Source: Cognatundibacterium rivi (GTDB lineage: Bacteria > Pseudomonadota > Gammaproteobacteria > Burkholderiales > Burkholderiaceae_D). Taken from it: 64,000 bases of DNA. The stretch covers positions 62,001 through 126,000 of the forward strand of contig NZ_JAGSPK010000006.1 of NCBI RefSeq assembly GCF_018139565.1, written 5' to 3'. Below, piece by piece: positions 28,419 through 39,990 of the stretch; the first letter of the stretch is position 1; every line of letters starts with the position of its first letter. The position numbers and the translations under genes are program-made. Below the pieces are notes generated by a model, which saw only the letters and a program-made list of their open reading frames with translations, did no database searches and was not told the DNA's origin.

Positions 28419-29696
28419 ATGTCTATCCAATCTGTTTCTCACTCCATCACTTCAACGACCGCCGCACGCGCACCTCATGTAATCGTGGTCGGTGGTGGTC
28501 CTGCCGGTCTGATGGCGGCAGAAACGCTGTCGCAGTGCGGTGTGCAAGTGGATCTGTATGATGCGATGCCGTCGGTGGGGCGCAAATTTTTGCTGGCAGG
28601 TAAAGGCGGCATGAACCTGACCCATTCAGAAGAATTTTCTGCGTTTGTCCAGCGTTACGGTAGCCGTGCCGCCGATTTACAGCCACTCTTGCAAGCGTTT
28701 GACGCGCAGGCATTGCGCGCCTGGGCACAGGGGCTGGGCGTAGAGACTTTTGTCGGCAGTTCCGGCCGGGTGTTTCCGGTGGATATGAAAGCCGCACCTT
28801 TGCTGCGCGCGTGGTTGCATTGCTTACGTGAACAGGGCGTGCGCTTTCACATGCGGCATCGCTGGACGGGCTGGGGCGATACGCCGCAGTCCTTACGTTT
28901 TCAGACACCTGAGGTTGAGTTGAATGTCAGCGCTGATGCAGTGATACTGGCGCTGGGCGGTGCCAGCTGGGCGCGGCTGGGGTCTGATGGCGCCTGGGTA
29001 CCGTTGTTTCAGCAACGCGGCGTTGATATCGCACCTTTGCAGCCTGCCAATTGCGGCTTTGATGTGCAGTGGACCGATTTTCTGAAAAACAAATTTGCCG
29101 GTCAGCCTTTGCTGACGGTGGCTGCCCGTGCTCAGGATGCCGATGTGCGCTCCAGCATGCGCAAAGGGCAATTCGTGATCACGGCCGGCGGTGTTGAAGG
29201 CAGCCTGATATACGCCTTGTCTGCGGCTTTGCGCGAGCAGATCAATCTTCGCGGCCACGCGGTGCTGGAACTGGATCTACTGCCGGATAAAAGTGCTGAC
29301 CGGGTGCTGAGTGAAGTCAGCGCAGGGCGTGGTTCACGTTCTCTATCGAGTCATTTGCAGAGCAAGCTCGGACTCGATGGATTGAAAATCGCCTTGCTGC
29401 ATGAAGTGTTGAGTAAAGAGCAAATGCAACAGCCAGATGTTCTTGCGGCCACGATTAAACAGCTGCCATTGCGGCTGATTTCACCGCGTCCGATTGACGA
29501 AGCCATCAGCACCGCCGGAGGTGTCCGTTTTGAAGCGCTCGATGCGAACGCTATGTTGCGCGCTTGTCCCGGTGTTTTCTGTGCCGGTGAAATGCTGGAT
29601 TGGGAAGCACCGACCGGTGGTTATCTGCTGACCGCCTGCTTTGCCAGCGGCCGCCATGTGGCGCAGGCGGTAATGCAGTATCTCGACGCCCGCTAA
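28419..29696 (+). CDS. TIGR03862-type FAD flavoprotein (HI0933 family)
   Basis: 425 residues. FAD-binding Rossmann motif HVIVVGGGPAGLMAAETL near residues 20-37, followed by the family signature GRKFLLAGKGGMNLTHSE, and the C-terminal CPGVFCAGEMLDWEAPTGGY that closes the FAD site. This is the HI0933/YhiN-like family of NAD(P)/FAD-dependent oxidoreductases, TIGR03862 branch; the substrate is unknown, though relatives have been linked to tRNA or queuosine-like metabolism only weakly. Cytosolic. It is not evidently part of an operon; a PilZ gene follows after 107 bases. Confidence 0.9.
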   Translation: MSIQSVSHSITSTTAARAPHVIVVGGGPAGLMAAETLSQCGVQVDLYDAMPSVGRKFLLAGKGGMNLTHSEEFSAFVQRYGSRAADLQPLLQAFDAQALRAWAQGLGVETFVGSSGRVFPVDMKAAPLLRAWLHCLREQGVRFHMRHRWTGWGDTPQSLRFQTPEVELNVSADAVILALGGASWARLGSDGAWVPLFQQRGVDIAPLQPANCGFDVQWTDFLKNKFAGQPLLTVAARAQDADVRSSMRKGQFVITAGGVEGSLIYALSAALREQINLRGHAVLELDLLPDKSADRVLSEVSAGRGSRSLSSHLQSKLGLDGLKIALLHEVLSKEQMQQPDVLAATIKQLPLRLISPRPIDEAISTAGGVRFEALDANAMLRACPGVFCAGEMLDWEAPTGGYLLTACFASGRHVAQAVMQYLDAR

Positions 29697-29803
29697 TACC
29701 CTCGCGCGTGGCAAGGTTGTCGCCAGTATTTTTCTGATTCATTGTTACAATTCATAAAGTTTCCATATAGTAATTTCTATTGCATCAGTTGCATTGTTTC
29801 TTT

Positions 29804-30130
29804 ATGAATGAATCCAGAAATACTCCGCGCCTTCCTGTGTCGTGGCGCGCTGCAATACAAGTTGTTCCCGGTCATATTGTTGCCGCCAAAGTTGTCAATT
29901 TCTCTGCGACTGGCATACAACTGCAAACGGGCGTGATGCTGAAAGAAAAACAGACGTATCAGATGATGATGGAAGTGCCCAGCACCAAAGATGCGTCCAG
30001 CCGTACCCAGGTCGTATGTAAAGCCAGTTGTGTGTACACGATACTCAGTGGTGACGCCTATCGCGCGGGTCTGAAGTGCACCGATTATCCGCCTGAACAC
30101 CGTCCTTTACTGGAGAGCTGGGGCGGCTGA
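29804..30130 (+). CDS. PilZ domain protein
   Basis: 108 residues from the ATG at 29804. The c-di-GMP-binding motifs are intact: R-x-x-x-R in SRNTPRLPV near the start and N-x-S-x-x-G in VNFSATGIQL. It is a single PilZ domain without other parts, likely a cytosolic c-di-GMP receptor acting by protein contact; the target is unknown. The window also encodes GGDEF, EAL and HD-GYP proteins that could set c-di-GMP levels. A TTG start eight codons upstream is less likely. Confidence 0.85.
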   Translation: MNESRNTPRLPVSWRAAIQVVPGHIVAAKVVNFSATGIQLQTGVMLKEKQTYQMMMEVPSTKDASSRTQVVCKASCVYTILSGDAYRAGLKCTDYPPEHRPLLESWGG

Positions 30131-30243
30131 TAGCCAGCTTCCTCGCTAGCGTTCTTACTACGTTTTCTGAGCGGATGTCCGGCGGCAGAGATGCGGCTGT
30201 GTTATAAACACTGCTTACCAATAACAGAATTTTGTCTCAGCAG

Positions 30244-30741
30244 ATGACTATGAGTACAGAGAATGCGCTTCCGGATACCGCGCAGCGCGTCGCCAGTTTG
30301 TTACGCGAATTAGGCCATGATCAGCCGGTGGTGATGCTGCCTGAGAGCGGCAGAACATCCGCCGAAGCTGCAGCCGGATTAGGTTGCAGCATTGCTGAAA
30401 TTGCCAAATCTATCGTTTTTCGCCGGGTTGCTGATGACGCAGCGGTGATGGTGGTTGCCAGTGGCAGCAATCGGGTTGACGAGAAAAAAGTAGCGGCGAT
30501 CGTTGGCGCGCTGGCGAAAGCCGATGCCCGTTTTGTCCGCGAAAAAATCGGTTATGCGATTGGCGGCGTCTGCCCTGTCGGTCACCTGCAAAAAAGTGTG
30601 ATGCTGATTGATCAGGATTTATTGCAATACCCCAAAGTCTGGGCGGCGGCTGGTCATCCGCACGCTGTATTCAGCCTGACCCCACAACAACTGGTTGCCA
30701 TGACCGCTGCGCCAGTTGCCGATATTGCCTTGCAAACATGA
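30244..30741 (+). CDS. YbaK/EbsC-type aminoacyl-tRNA deacylase
   Basis: About 165 residues from the ATG at 30244 (an ATG at 30250 is possible; the ribosome binding site is weak). Family features: GRTSAEAAAGLGCSIAEIAKS, the catalytic-type Lys in IAKSIVFR, NRVDEKKVAAI, YAIGGVCPVGH and PKVWAAAGHPHAVF. The family hydrolyses mischarged tRNAs, mostly Cys-tRNAPro or related, in the cytosol. Its stop overlaps the next ATG, so it is co-translated with the DUF1289 gene. Confidence 0.88.
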   Translation: MTMSTENALPDTAQRVASLLRELGHDQPVVMLPESGRTSAEAAAGLGCSIAEIAKSIVFRRVADDAAVMVVASGSNRVDEKKVAAIVGALAKADARFVREKIGYAIGGVCPVGHLQKSVMLIDQDLLQYPKVWAAAGHPHAVFSLTPQQLVAMTAAPVADIALQT

Positions 30742-30944
30742 GTATTTTGTACGATTTCGATCCTGATTCTGCCAGCCCTGAGCAGGCTATTCCCTCTCCG
30801 TGTGTCGGCGTTTGCCGCATGGATGAGAAAAAAGCCTGGTGTGCCGGTTGCTTTCGGACCATAGACGAACTGAAAGCCTGGAGCACGGCCAGTAACCCGG
30901 TCAAATTGCAGATCTGGCATCAGGTGAAAGAGCGGATGTTTTAA
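30738..30944 (+). CDS. DUF1289 family small protein
   Basis: 68 residues. It carries SPCVGVCRMDEKKAWCAGCF, with four Cys in the C-x3-C...C-x2-C layout of DUF1289, and the TIDELKAWSTAS segment that follows. The Cys set suggests a metal site. Function is unknown. Overlaps the YbaK-like gene by ATGA. Confidence 0.88.
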   Translation: MSILYDFDPDSASPEQAIPSPCVGVCRMDEKKAWCAGCFRTIDELKAWSTASNPVKLQIWHQVKERMF

Positions 30945-30964
30945 GCCAGCCAGAAAAAAATCCT

Positions 30965-31885
30965 ATGCCAGCCAAGCAGATTCAACTTCCTGACAGCATG
31001 CATGTGTTTGAACGTGGCTGGCTGTCATCGAACAATATCCTGTTCATCGATGACGATGCAGCAGCGCTGGTGGACAGTGGCTACGTGACCCATGCGCCGC
31101 AAACGCTGGCGTTGTTGCAGCATGCCTTGCAAGGCCGTGCACTCGATTTGCTGGTCAATACGCATTTACATTCAGATCATTGCGGCGGCAATGCCTTGCT
31201 TCAGCAGACTTATGACTGTCGCACTCTGATTCCTGTTGCCGACATGCCTGCAGTTGCAGCGTGGGATGAGGAGGCACTCACCTACGCTGCAACTGGCCAG
31301 CAGTGCGCTCCTTTTCGTTTTGATGGCAGTATTGCGGATGGTGATCAGCTGCGTCTGGGCGGGCTGGACTGGCAGGTGCTGGCTGCGCCCGGGCATGATC
31401 CGCATTCGATGATTCTGTATTGTCCGCAAGAAGGCATCCTGATTTCTGCCGATGCATTGTGGGAAAACGGCTTTGGTGTGATTTTCCCTGAACTAGAAGG
31501 GGAATCCGGCTTTACCGAGCAAGCCGCTATTTTGCAGACCATCAGCGAACTTGACGTGCGGCTGGTGATACCGGGTCACGGTGCGCCATTCAGCGACGTG
31601 CAGGGCGCATTACAACGCGCCCGTCAGCGCCTCGATTATTTATGCGCCGACCCGCAACGCAATGCCCGCAATGCGTTGAAAGTCTTGCTCGCGTTTATTT
31701 TGCTCGACACGCAAAAGCTGCATCTGGATCAGGCATTATTGCAATTTAACAGCAGCCGTCTGATGCGTTCTGCCGCCAGCCAGCTAGCCATGCCAGCGCA
31801 GGAATTGCTGCAACAGATCGCCGCCGAGCTGGTACGCGCTGGCGTCGCCCGCCTGGAAGACGGGCTGTTGCTGAATAATCGCTAA
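30965..31885 (+). CDS. MBL-fold metallo-hydrolase
   Basis: 306 residues. Metal-binding motif NTHLHSDHCGGN (H-x-H-x-D-H), a further His in AAPGHDPHSM, an Asp in ISADALWENG and the last His in VIPGHGAPF. This is the single-domain metallo-beta-lactamase fold with a C-terminal helical extension of about 75 residues (from ARQRLDYLC). Substrate unknown; it could be a thioester or lactone hydrolase. It is 20 bases after DUF1289 and possibly in that operon. Confidence 0.9.
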   Translation: MPAKQIQLPDSMHVFERGWLSSNNILFIDDDAAALVDSGYVTHAPQTLALLQHALQGRALDLLVNTHLHSDHCGGNALLQQTYDCRTLIPVADMPAVAAWDEEALTYAATGQQCAPFRFDGSIADGDQLRLGGLDWQVLAAPGHDPHSMILYCPQEGILISADALWENGFGVIFPELEGESGFTEQAAILQTISELDVRLVIPGHGAPFSDVQGALQRARQRLDYLCADPQRNARNALKVLLAFILLDTQKLHLDQALLQFNSSRLMRSAASQLAMPAQELLQQIAAELVRAGVARLEDGLLLNNR

Positions 31886-31899
31886 GGTCTGAAGCTGGC

Positions 31900-32754
31900 T
31901 TATTTCAACTGATAGTCGGCCTCAGTAAACGGATGCAGCGGTGCCAGATCGCCGAATTGCGTTGCGCGTCCCTGCTGTTTTGCCATAAACGCTTCCATCA
32001 GATTCGCACTTTGCCAGATTCCTGATTGCAGCCAACCCATTTGTTGCAAGGCATCATGGGTAGAATGATCGCGCGCATAATGTATTGCCTGCTTGCTGCC
32101 CCAGATCGCGACTGGTGGTTTTTCAGCAATTTCTTTCGCCATTTGCAAGGCTGCTTCCAGCATCGCTTCTTGCGTATCAAATACTTCATTCACCAGACCC
32201 ACCGCTTGCGCACGCTGGGCTGGCAAGCGCCGTCCGGTGTACGCCATTTCATGCACGATACCTTCCGGGATCAGTTTCGGTAAGCGTTGCAGTGTACCCA
32301 GATCGGCCGTCATGCCAATATTGATTTCCTGTATGCAGAAGAATGCGTCTTTGCTGGCAAGGCGGATATCGCTGGCGCAGATCAGATCGACACCACCACC
32401 GATGCAACCGCCTTGAATTGCGCTGATCACCGGCATACGCAATTGCTCGATCAGGTTGAATGACTGATGCATATCCTGCAGCACCAGCGCAATATTGGCG
32501 CGGCCGATTGCATTATGATCGTCCAGCGTGATGCCGTTACCGGAAAACACATCCAGTGCCATGCCGGCAGTGAAATGCTTACCCGTGGATGAAATAATCA
32601 GCACCCGCGCAGACGCTTCACGCTGTAATTTTTGCAGTATCTCGACCAGCTCGCGGAAAAAAACCGGTTGCATGGTATTCAGGCTGTCGGGGCGATTAAA
32701 GCGCAGATGGGCGATTTTCTGATCGATGCTGAAGTCAAAACATTGGTAAGTCAT
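31900..32754 (-). CDS. Enoyl-CoA hydratase/isomerase family protein
   Basis: 284 residues. Crotonase fold: KIAHLRFNRPDSLNTMQPVF, GKHFTAGMALDVF (oxyanion region), SAIQGGCIGGGVDLICASD and EINIGMTADLGTLQRLP. The residue at the usual first catalytic Glu position is not clear, while Asp in TADLGT sits where delta3,5-delta2,4-dienoyl-CoA isomerases have an acidic residue, so an isomerase role is possible. The TetR gene is 13 bases upstream in the same direction, so the two are co-transcribed and the repressor may sense an acyl-CoA. Confidence 0.87.
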   Translation of the reverse strand: MTYQCFDFSIDQKIAHLRFNRPDSLNTMQPVFFRELVEILQKLQREASARVLIISSTGKHFTAGMALDVFSGNGITLDDHNAIGRANIALVLQDMHQSFNLIEQLRMPVISAIQGGCIGGGVDLICASDIRLASKDAFFCIQEINIGMTADLGTLQRLPKLIPEGIVHEMAYTGRRLPAQRAQAVGLVNEVFDTQEAMLEAALQMAKEIAEKPPVAIWGSKQAIHYARDHSTHDALQQMGWLQSGIWQSANLMEAFMAKQQGRATQFGDLAPLHPFTEADYQLK

Positions 32755-32767
32755 CGTGTTTCCTTGT

Positions 32768-33409
32768 TTAGCCAGGTGGATGTTGAAGTGAGATCAAAAC
32801 GGCACGTACAGCAGATTGGAACAGCTCATCAGCATGTTCCTGTTTCAGATAAAAACCTTTCAGTTCCAGGCTGATAACGCCATGCATGGCGGCCCATAAC
32901 AGACGCGCGGCGGCACTCGGGCTGGAGGCGGGCAGACTGCCGGTTTGCATGCAGTGTTCAAATTCGGCGATCAGCGGCGTGAAGGATTCCCATGCGGCCT
33001 GGCGTGATTCCGGCGGCGGCACAAAACCGGCAATCGCATCGCCAAACATCACCATGTAATAACTCGGATAACGGCGCGCAAATGCGTGATAGTTATTCGC
33101 ATACAGCCATAAGCGCTGGATACCACGGGCTTTTTGTGCATCCGGCAAAGTCGCTTCGTAGCTCAGAAATTCACTTTTAAAACGCTCAAACCCTTCCAGA
33201 TACAGCGCATTCGATAAACCGTCTTTGCCACCGAAAATCGAATACAGCAAGGTCGTTGAGCAATTGACCGCTTCCGCTACTTTACGCACCGTCAGCGCTG
33301 CAGCGCTCTCGGTTTGCAGCAAATGACTGGCGGCATCCAGCATTCCTTCACGCAGCGAGTTGCGCAGCGCTTCCTGACTCTGGCGGAAATCAACGACTTT
33401 CGGTTTCAT
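32768..33409 (-). CDS. TetR/AcrR family regulator
   Basis: 213 residues from the ATG at 33409, with AAGTGA upstream. The N-terminal helix-turn-helix is LTVRKVAEAVNCSTTLLYSIFGGKDGL; the C-terminal part (RYPSYYMVMFGDAIAGF, LLWAAMHGVISLEL) matches the WHG-type (TetR_C_33) ligand domain. It is co-directional with an enoyl-CoA hydratase-like gene and divergent from a nitronate monooxygenase-like gene; a palindrome at 33484-33501 lies between them and is its probable operator. Confidence 0.9.
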   Translation of the reverse strand: MKPKVVDFRQSQEALRNSLREGMLDAASHLLQTESAAALTVRKVAEAVNCSTTLLYSIFGGKDGLSNALYLEGFERFKSEFLSYEATLPDAQKARGIQRLWLYANNYHAFARRYPSYYMVMFGDAIAGFVPPPESRQAAWESFTPLIAEFEHCMQTGSLPASSPSAAARLLWAAMHGVISLELKGFYLKQEHADELFQSAVRAVLISLQHPPG

Positions 33410-33483
33410 CGGTATCACTTAATGGCGGGTGGGCTTGCTTCTGACTCGGTTTACGCTGATGCTCATGAATAACAACGTTTTTT

Positions 33484-33501
33484 CTGATAACATCATATCA
33501 G
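33484..33501. promoter_or_regulatory. Palindrome CTGATA-N6-TATCAG, probable TetR operator
   Basis: Two perfect six-base arms with a six-base spacer lie in the divergent region between the TetR gene and the nitronate monooxygenase gene, about 70 bases from each start. Position and symmetry fit a TetR-dimer site that would control both directions; no second copy was found. Confidence 0.5.
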
Positions 33502-33571
33502 GCTTGTAAAAAAGTACCAAAAAAAAGCAGCAAAAATATCTACTACGATCTGTTCACCGGAGACCATCAGT

Positions 33572-34549
33572 ATGACCAGTACCTCTCATCTGCCGAAAGC
33601 CTTACAAAATCTGGCTTTACCTGTTATCGCCTCGCCGATGTTCATTGCCAGCGGCCCTAAGCTGGTCGCCGCACAATGTAAAGCGGGTATCGTCGGTTCG
33701 TTTCCTGCGCTGAATGCGCGTCCGGCAGAATTGCTCGATACCTGGCTGACCGATCTGCAAAACGAACTGGCCGCCTACCAAGCAGCGAATCCTGATGCGA
33801 AAGTTGGCCCGATTGCCGTGAATCAGATCGTGCACCAGTCGAATGACAGGCTCGCGCATGATGTCGAAGTCTGCGTCAAGCATCAGGTTCCCATTATCAT
33901 TTCGTCACTGCGCGCGCCACCGCCAGAAATGCTCGATGCGATCCACAGCTATGGCGGCATCGTGCTGCATGATGTGATTTCTATCCGTCACGCGCAGAAA
34001 GCGCTGGAAGCTGGTGTTGATGGCCTGATTCTGGTCGCGGCCGGTGCCGGTGGCCATGCGGGTGGTTTGTCGCCATTTGCACTGGTCGGTGAAGTACGTA
34101 AATTCTTTAAGGGGCCGATTGCACTGTCAGGTTCGATTGCGACCGGTGACGCGATTCTGGCGGCTCAGGCAATGGGTGCCGATTTTGCCTATATCGGTTC
34201 GCGCTGGCTGGCAACGCCGGAATCGAATGTGGACGAGGCTTATCGTCAGGCCATCATTGAATCGAGTGCGGCGGACATTGTGTACACGAACCTGTTTACC
34301 GGTGTGCATGGCAACTATCTCAGAAAATCGATTATCGCCGCCGGGCTTGACCCCGACAATTTGCCAGTCTCGGACAAATCCAAGATGAATTTCGGCTCCG
34401 GTGGCAACAGTGGTGCGAAAGCCTGGCGTGACATCTGGGGTGCCGGGCAAGGTGTCGGTCTGATGGATGATGCTCCGAGTGTTGCCGAAGTTGTACAGCG
34501 CTTCAGCGCCGAATACCAGGCGGCAAAAGCGCGTCTGCTGGCGCTGTAA
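33572..34549 (+). CDS. Nitronate monooxygenase (2-nitropropane dioxygenase family)
   Basis: 325 residues; GGAGA precedes the ATG. TIM-barrel FMN protein: PVIASPMFIASGPKLVAAQC, GAVNQ-like IAVNQIVHQSN, VAAGAGGHAGGLSPFAL (phosphate-binding loop and catalytic-type His) and IALSGSIATGDAILAAQAMGADFAYIGSRW. The family oxidises alkyl nitronates such as propionate-3-nitronate with O2; it may detoxify natural nitro compounds. It is divergent from a TetR gene and a crotonase-family gene, which suggests regulation by that repressor. Confidence 0.9.
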   Translation: MTSTSHLPKALQNLALPVIASPMFIASGPKLVAAQCKAGIVGSFPALNARPAELLDTWLTDLQNELAAYQAANPDAKVGPIAVNQIVHQSNDRLAHDVEVCVKHQVPIIISSLRAPPPEMLDAIHSYGGIVLHDVISIRHAQKALEAGVDGLILVAAGAGGHAGGLSPFALVGEVRKFFKGPIALSGSIATGDAILAAQAMGADFAYIGSRWLATPESNVDEAYRQAIIESSAADIVYTNLFTGVHGNYLRKSIIAAGLDPDNLPVSDKSKMNFGSGGNSGAKAWRDIWGAGQGVGLMDDAPSVAEVVQRFSAEYQAAKARLLAL

Positions 34550-34554
34550 GCCGT

Positions 34555-34629
34555 AATCCGTCCACAGATGGACAGACTGTCAGATTGGCTGGCGCAGTAT
34601 ATCTGTCGCCGGTCAGTCTGTGGCGGATT
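34555..34629. repeat. Long imperfect hairpin after the nitronate monooxygenase gene
   Basis: AATCCG-T-CCACAGA (34555-34568) pairs with TCTGTGGCGGATT (34617-34629) with one bulged base; an inner GGCGCAG...CTGTCGCC pair is also present. There is no T-run, so it may be an mRNA-end structure or a degenerate repeat rather than a standard terminator. Confidence 0.5.
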
Positions 34630-34706
34630 GTTAAATTGCCTGATGGAATTCAAGTTTAAACAGTGCAGGCCGTAAACAGACTATCCCGACCTGATTCCGT
34701 CTAATT

Positions 34707-35798
34707 ATGCGCCGCTGCTCTGCTCTCCTGATTTCCCTGATGCTTGCACTATCCGCTCAGGCGAATGACGCATCATCCCCACCGTCCAAGCCGATCAAAC
34801 AGGCATCTGCTTCTGCAAAAGAAGAGGCGTCTGCGCCTAAGGAAAAAGAAAAAGAGACGCGTAAATCTTCCAAAGAAAAAGAGTCGAAAGAAAGCAAAGA
34901 CGCTGCTAAAGATGCCATGGCTGCCGATGAGCTGGCGGTCAAAATTGCAGAACGTCTTGCCCTTTTACGTAAAGAAAAAGACGAAGTGGCACGCGCCTCA
35001 ACCCGCGCCATTCCTCGTTCTCCGGCGTATGTGGCACCAGCCAGAAAAGTCACACCAGCCAAACCGAAAGAAGGAAACGAACACGGTTCTTCGGCGATTA
35101 TCGCGGCGATGGGTGGACATGGTGCCGTGCATTGGAGTTACGATGGCGAAGGCGGCCCGACCAACTGGGGCAAGCTCAACTCAGCGAATGCGAAATGCGA
35201 TATCGGCGATCGTCAGTCACCGATCGATATCCGCGACGGTATCCGCGTCGATCTCGAACCAATCAACTTTGACTACAAGCCGTCCGGTTTCAGCGTGATT
35301 GATAATGGCCATACGATACAGGTTAATGTGGCAGCGGGTAATTACATCAGCATCATGGGTCGCAATTACGAATTGCTGCAGTTCCATTTCCATAAACCAT
35401 CCGAAGAACGCGTCAATGGCCGGAGTTTTGATATGGTCGTGCATCTGGTGCACAAAGATGCCGACGGCAAACTGGCGGTGGTCGCCGTATTGTTAGAACG
35501 CGGCAAAGCGCAAAACATCGTGCAGCAGATCTGGAACAATTTGCCGCTGGAAAAAAATCTGGCTCTGGCCGCACCGACAGCGATTGATATCAATCAGCTC
35601 TTGCCAGAGAAACGCGATTACTACACTTACATGGGTTCGCTGACCACACCACCTTGCAGTGAAGAAGTGTTGTGGATGGTGATGAAAGAAGCCGTGGAAA
35701 TTTCCTCTGAACAGATTGCGATTTTCGGTCGCCTGTATCCGATGAATGCCCGCCCTCTGCAAAAGACAGCAGGCCGCCTGATCAAAGAATCTCGCTGA
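34707..35798 (+). CDS. Periplasmic alpha carbonic anhydrase with charged N-terminal extension
   Basis: 363 residues: signal peptide (RRCSALLISLMLALSAQA), a Lys/Glu/Ser-rich low-complexity segment near residues 25-75, a helical stretch to about 105, then the alpha-class domain from about 140 (HWSYDGEGGPTNWGKL). Zinc ligands are His227 and His229 (QFHFH) and His246 (MVVHLVH), with bacterial-type spacing; the Cys pair is in NAKCDIG and TTPPCSEE. It interconverts CO2 and bicarbonate in the periplasm. The 120-residue extension is longer than usual and may bind the cell wall or a partner (inference). Confidence 0.93.
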   Translation: MRRCSALLISLMLALSAQANDASSPPSKPIKQASASAKEEASAPKEKEKETRKSSKEKESKESKDAAKDAMAADELAVKIAERLALLRKEKDEVARASTRAIPRSPAYVAPARKVTPAKPKEGNEHGSSAIIAAMGGHGAVHWSYDGEGGPTNWGKLNSANAKCDIGDRQSPIDIRDGIRVDLEPINFDYKPSGFSVIDNGHTIQVNVAAGNYISIMGRNYELLQFHFHKPSEERVNGRSFDMVVHLVHKDADGKLAVVAVLLERGKAQNIVQQIWNNLPLEKNLALAAPTAIDINQLLPEKRDYYTYMGSLTTPPCSEEVLWMVMKEAVEISSEQIAIFGRLYPMNARPLQKTAGRLIKESR

Positions 35799-35807
35799 GA
35801 ATTCAGC

Positions 35808-35890
35808 ATACTCCCCCCATATTTTATATAAAACCCCTTTATCTCCTTGAGAATAAAGGGCTTCAAAATATACCGGGGGGAGTATATTTT
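35808..35890. repeat. Dispersed palindromic element, copy 2
   Basis: Nested inverted repeats: ATACTCCCCCC (35808-35818) with GGGGGGAGTAT (35875-35885), perfect over 11 bases; CCCTTTAT (35835-35842) with ATAAAGGG (35853-35860); and AAAATATAC (35865-35873) with GTATATTTT (35882-35890). The right half resembles the element at 1355-1450. It lies just after the carbonic anhydrase stop. The 300 bases after it, up to 36185, hold no recognised gene. Confidence 0.7.
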
Positions 35891-36185
35891 TACCCCACCA
35901 TGCGTCGCGCGGCTCCCGGCTGCGCGCAGTCCGCTGAAGACCTTCTCTGATTCTTCCACGCAGATTCCGCCCGCACCGCTTATTTTTATGCGGAGAAGGC
36001 TGGTCCTCAGGTTGACACTGACGACCAGGTTAGCGCTTCCGGTGATGCGCGCATCGCATTGGAAGACATGACGATCGTACCGAATCGGGGTACCATGTTC
36101 TGCATAAAATCAGATGCGCCTGATGCCAGGCCACAAATAGCGTGCCTGAAGCGGCGCTGTTCTCACCAGAAAAAATAGGTTCGAT

Positions 36186-36965
36186 ATGAATTTGCATCCT
36201 CTCGCTCAGAGCAATACACCGTCGCCTGCTTGCCAGAAATGTAAAGAAGGTCAGCAGCTTGATTTTGATATTGCATTTGCTTACCAGCCCATCGTTGATC
36301 TGCGCAGTCGTACTATCTATGCGCATGAAGCGCTGGTGCGCGGGCCGAATGGCGAATCGGCATTTTCGGTGTTGTCTAAAGTGACGGATGAGAATCGTTA
36401 TTCATTCGATCAGGCGTGCCGGGTTGAGGCGATCCGGGGCGCAGCAGAACTCGGTTTGCAGGAATATTTGTCGATCAATTTTCTGCCAAACGCGGTCTAT
36501 CAGCCAGCCGCCTGCATACGCAGCACGTTTGAAGCGGCGCAGCGCTATCAGTTTCCTATCGAGCGTATTATTTTTGAAGTGACCGAAGGTGAGCGGGTCG
36601 ATGACCGGCCGCATCTGGTCAACATCTTCCGCGAATACAGCCGCTTCGGTTTCCGTACCGCGATCGATGATTTCGGTGCCGGTTATGCCGGTCTGAATCT
36701 GCTGTCAGAATATCAGCCGGATATTGTCAAAATCGATATGGATCTGATCCGCGATATCGACACCAGTAAGCCTAAACAAGTGATCGTGCATGGCATTGTT
36801 GCAATCTGTGCCGGCTTGAATGTGCGCGTGCTGGCCGAAGGCATAGAAACCAAAGCGGAGCGCGATTTCTTGCGCGCTGCCGGTATCGAGTTAATGCAAG
36901 GATATTTATTCTGCAAACCGGCATTTCGCGCAATCGGCGTGATCGATCCTGATGCCTGGGATTGA
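36186..36965 (+). CDS. EAL-domain c-di-GMP phosphodiesterase
   Basis: 259 residues, almost all EAL domain. Catalytic motifs look intact: HEALVRG (EAL), SINFLPN, FEVTEGE, AIDDFGAGYAG (DDFG), VKIDMDLIR, AEGIET and MQGYLF. It should hydrolyse c-di-GMP to pGpG in the cytosol. The sequence is closest to the free-standing or BLUF-associated EAL type (short LNLL after DDFG). A CQKC pair near residue 16 may bind metal or sense redox (inference). No sensory domain is present, and it is monocistronic. Confidence 0.9.
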   Translation: MNLHPLAQSNTPSPACQKCKEGQQLDFDIAFAYQPIVDLRSRTIYAHEALVRGPNGESAFSVLSKVTDENRYSFDQACRVEAIRGAAELGLQEYLSINFLPNAVYQPAACIRSTFEAAQRYQFPIERIIFEVTEGERVDDRPHLVNIFREYSRFGFRTAIDDFGAGYAGLNLLSEYQPDIVKIDMDLIRDIDTSKPKQVIVHGIVAICAGLNVRVLAEGIETKAERDFLRAAGIELMQGYLFCKPAFRAIGVIDPDAWD

Positions 36966-37084
36966 TCATTTAATCGTTGCAGCGCTATTACCTTAAGCAA
37001 CGTGACGCCCGCGTTTAGTTTTGTAGTTTAGTTCTGTGCGCGGTTTTTCTACCGCCTCCCTCTGCCCTGCATTCGCTCGCAGGA

Positions 37085-37181
37085 GCGTATCCGGGAATCA
37101 TCTGGCAATACGCTCTGGTGCGAGGTTTCTAGCCCTGATATTTCTCATATCTGAACGTATTGCTGGCAAACCCGGATACGC
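37085..37181. repeat. Nested inverted repeat between convergent genes
   Basis: GCGTATCCGGG (37085-37095) pairs with CCCGGATACGC (37171-37181); inside it CAATACG (37106-37112) pairs with CGTATTG (37156-37162). It lies between the EAL gene and trxB, which converge, so it may act as a transcript-end structure for one or both. No T-run. Confidence 0.6.
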
Positions 37182-37190
37182 GGTAAAACA

Positions 37191-39986
<2,796 letters not shown>

Positions 39987-39990
<4 letters not shown>

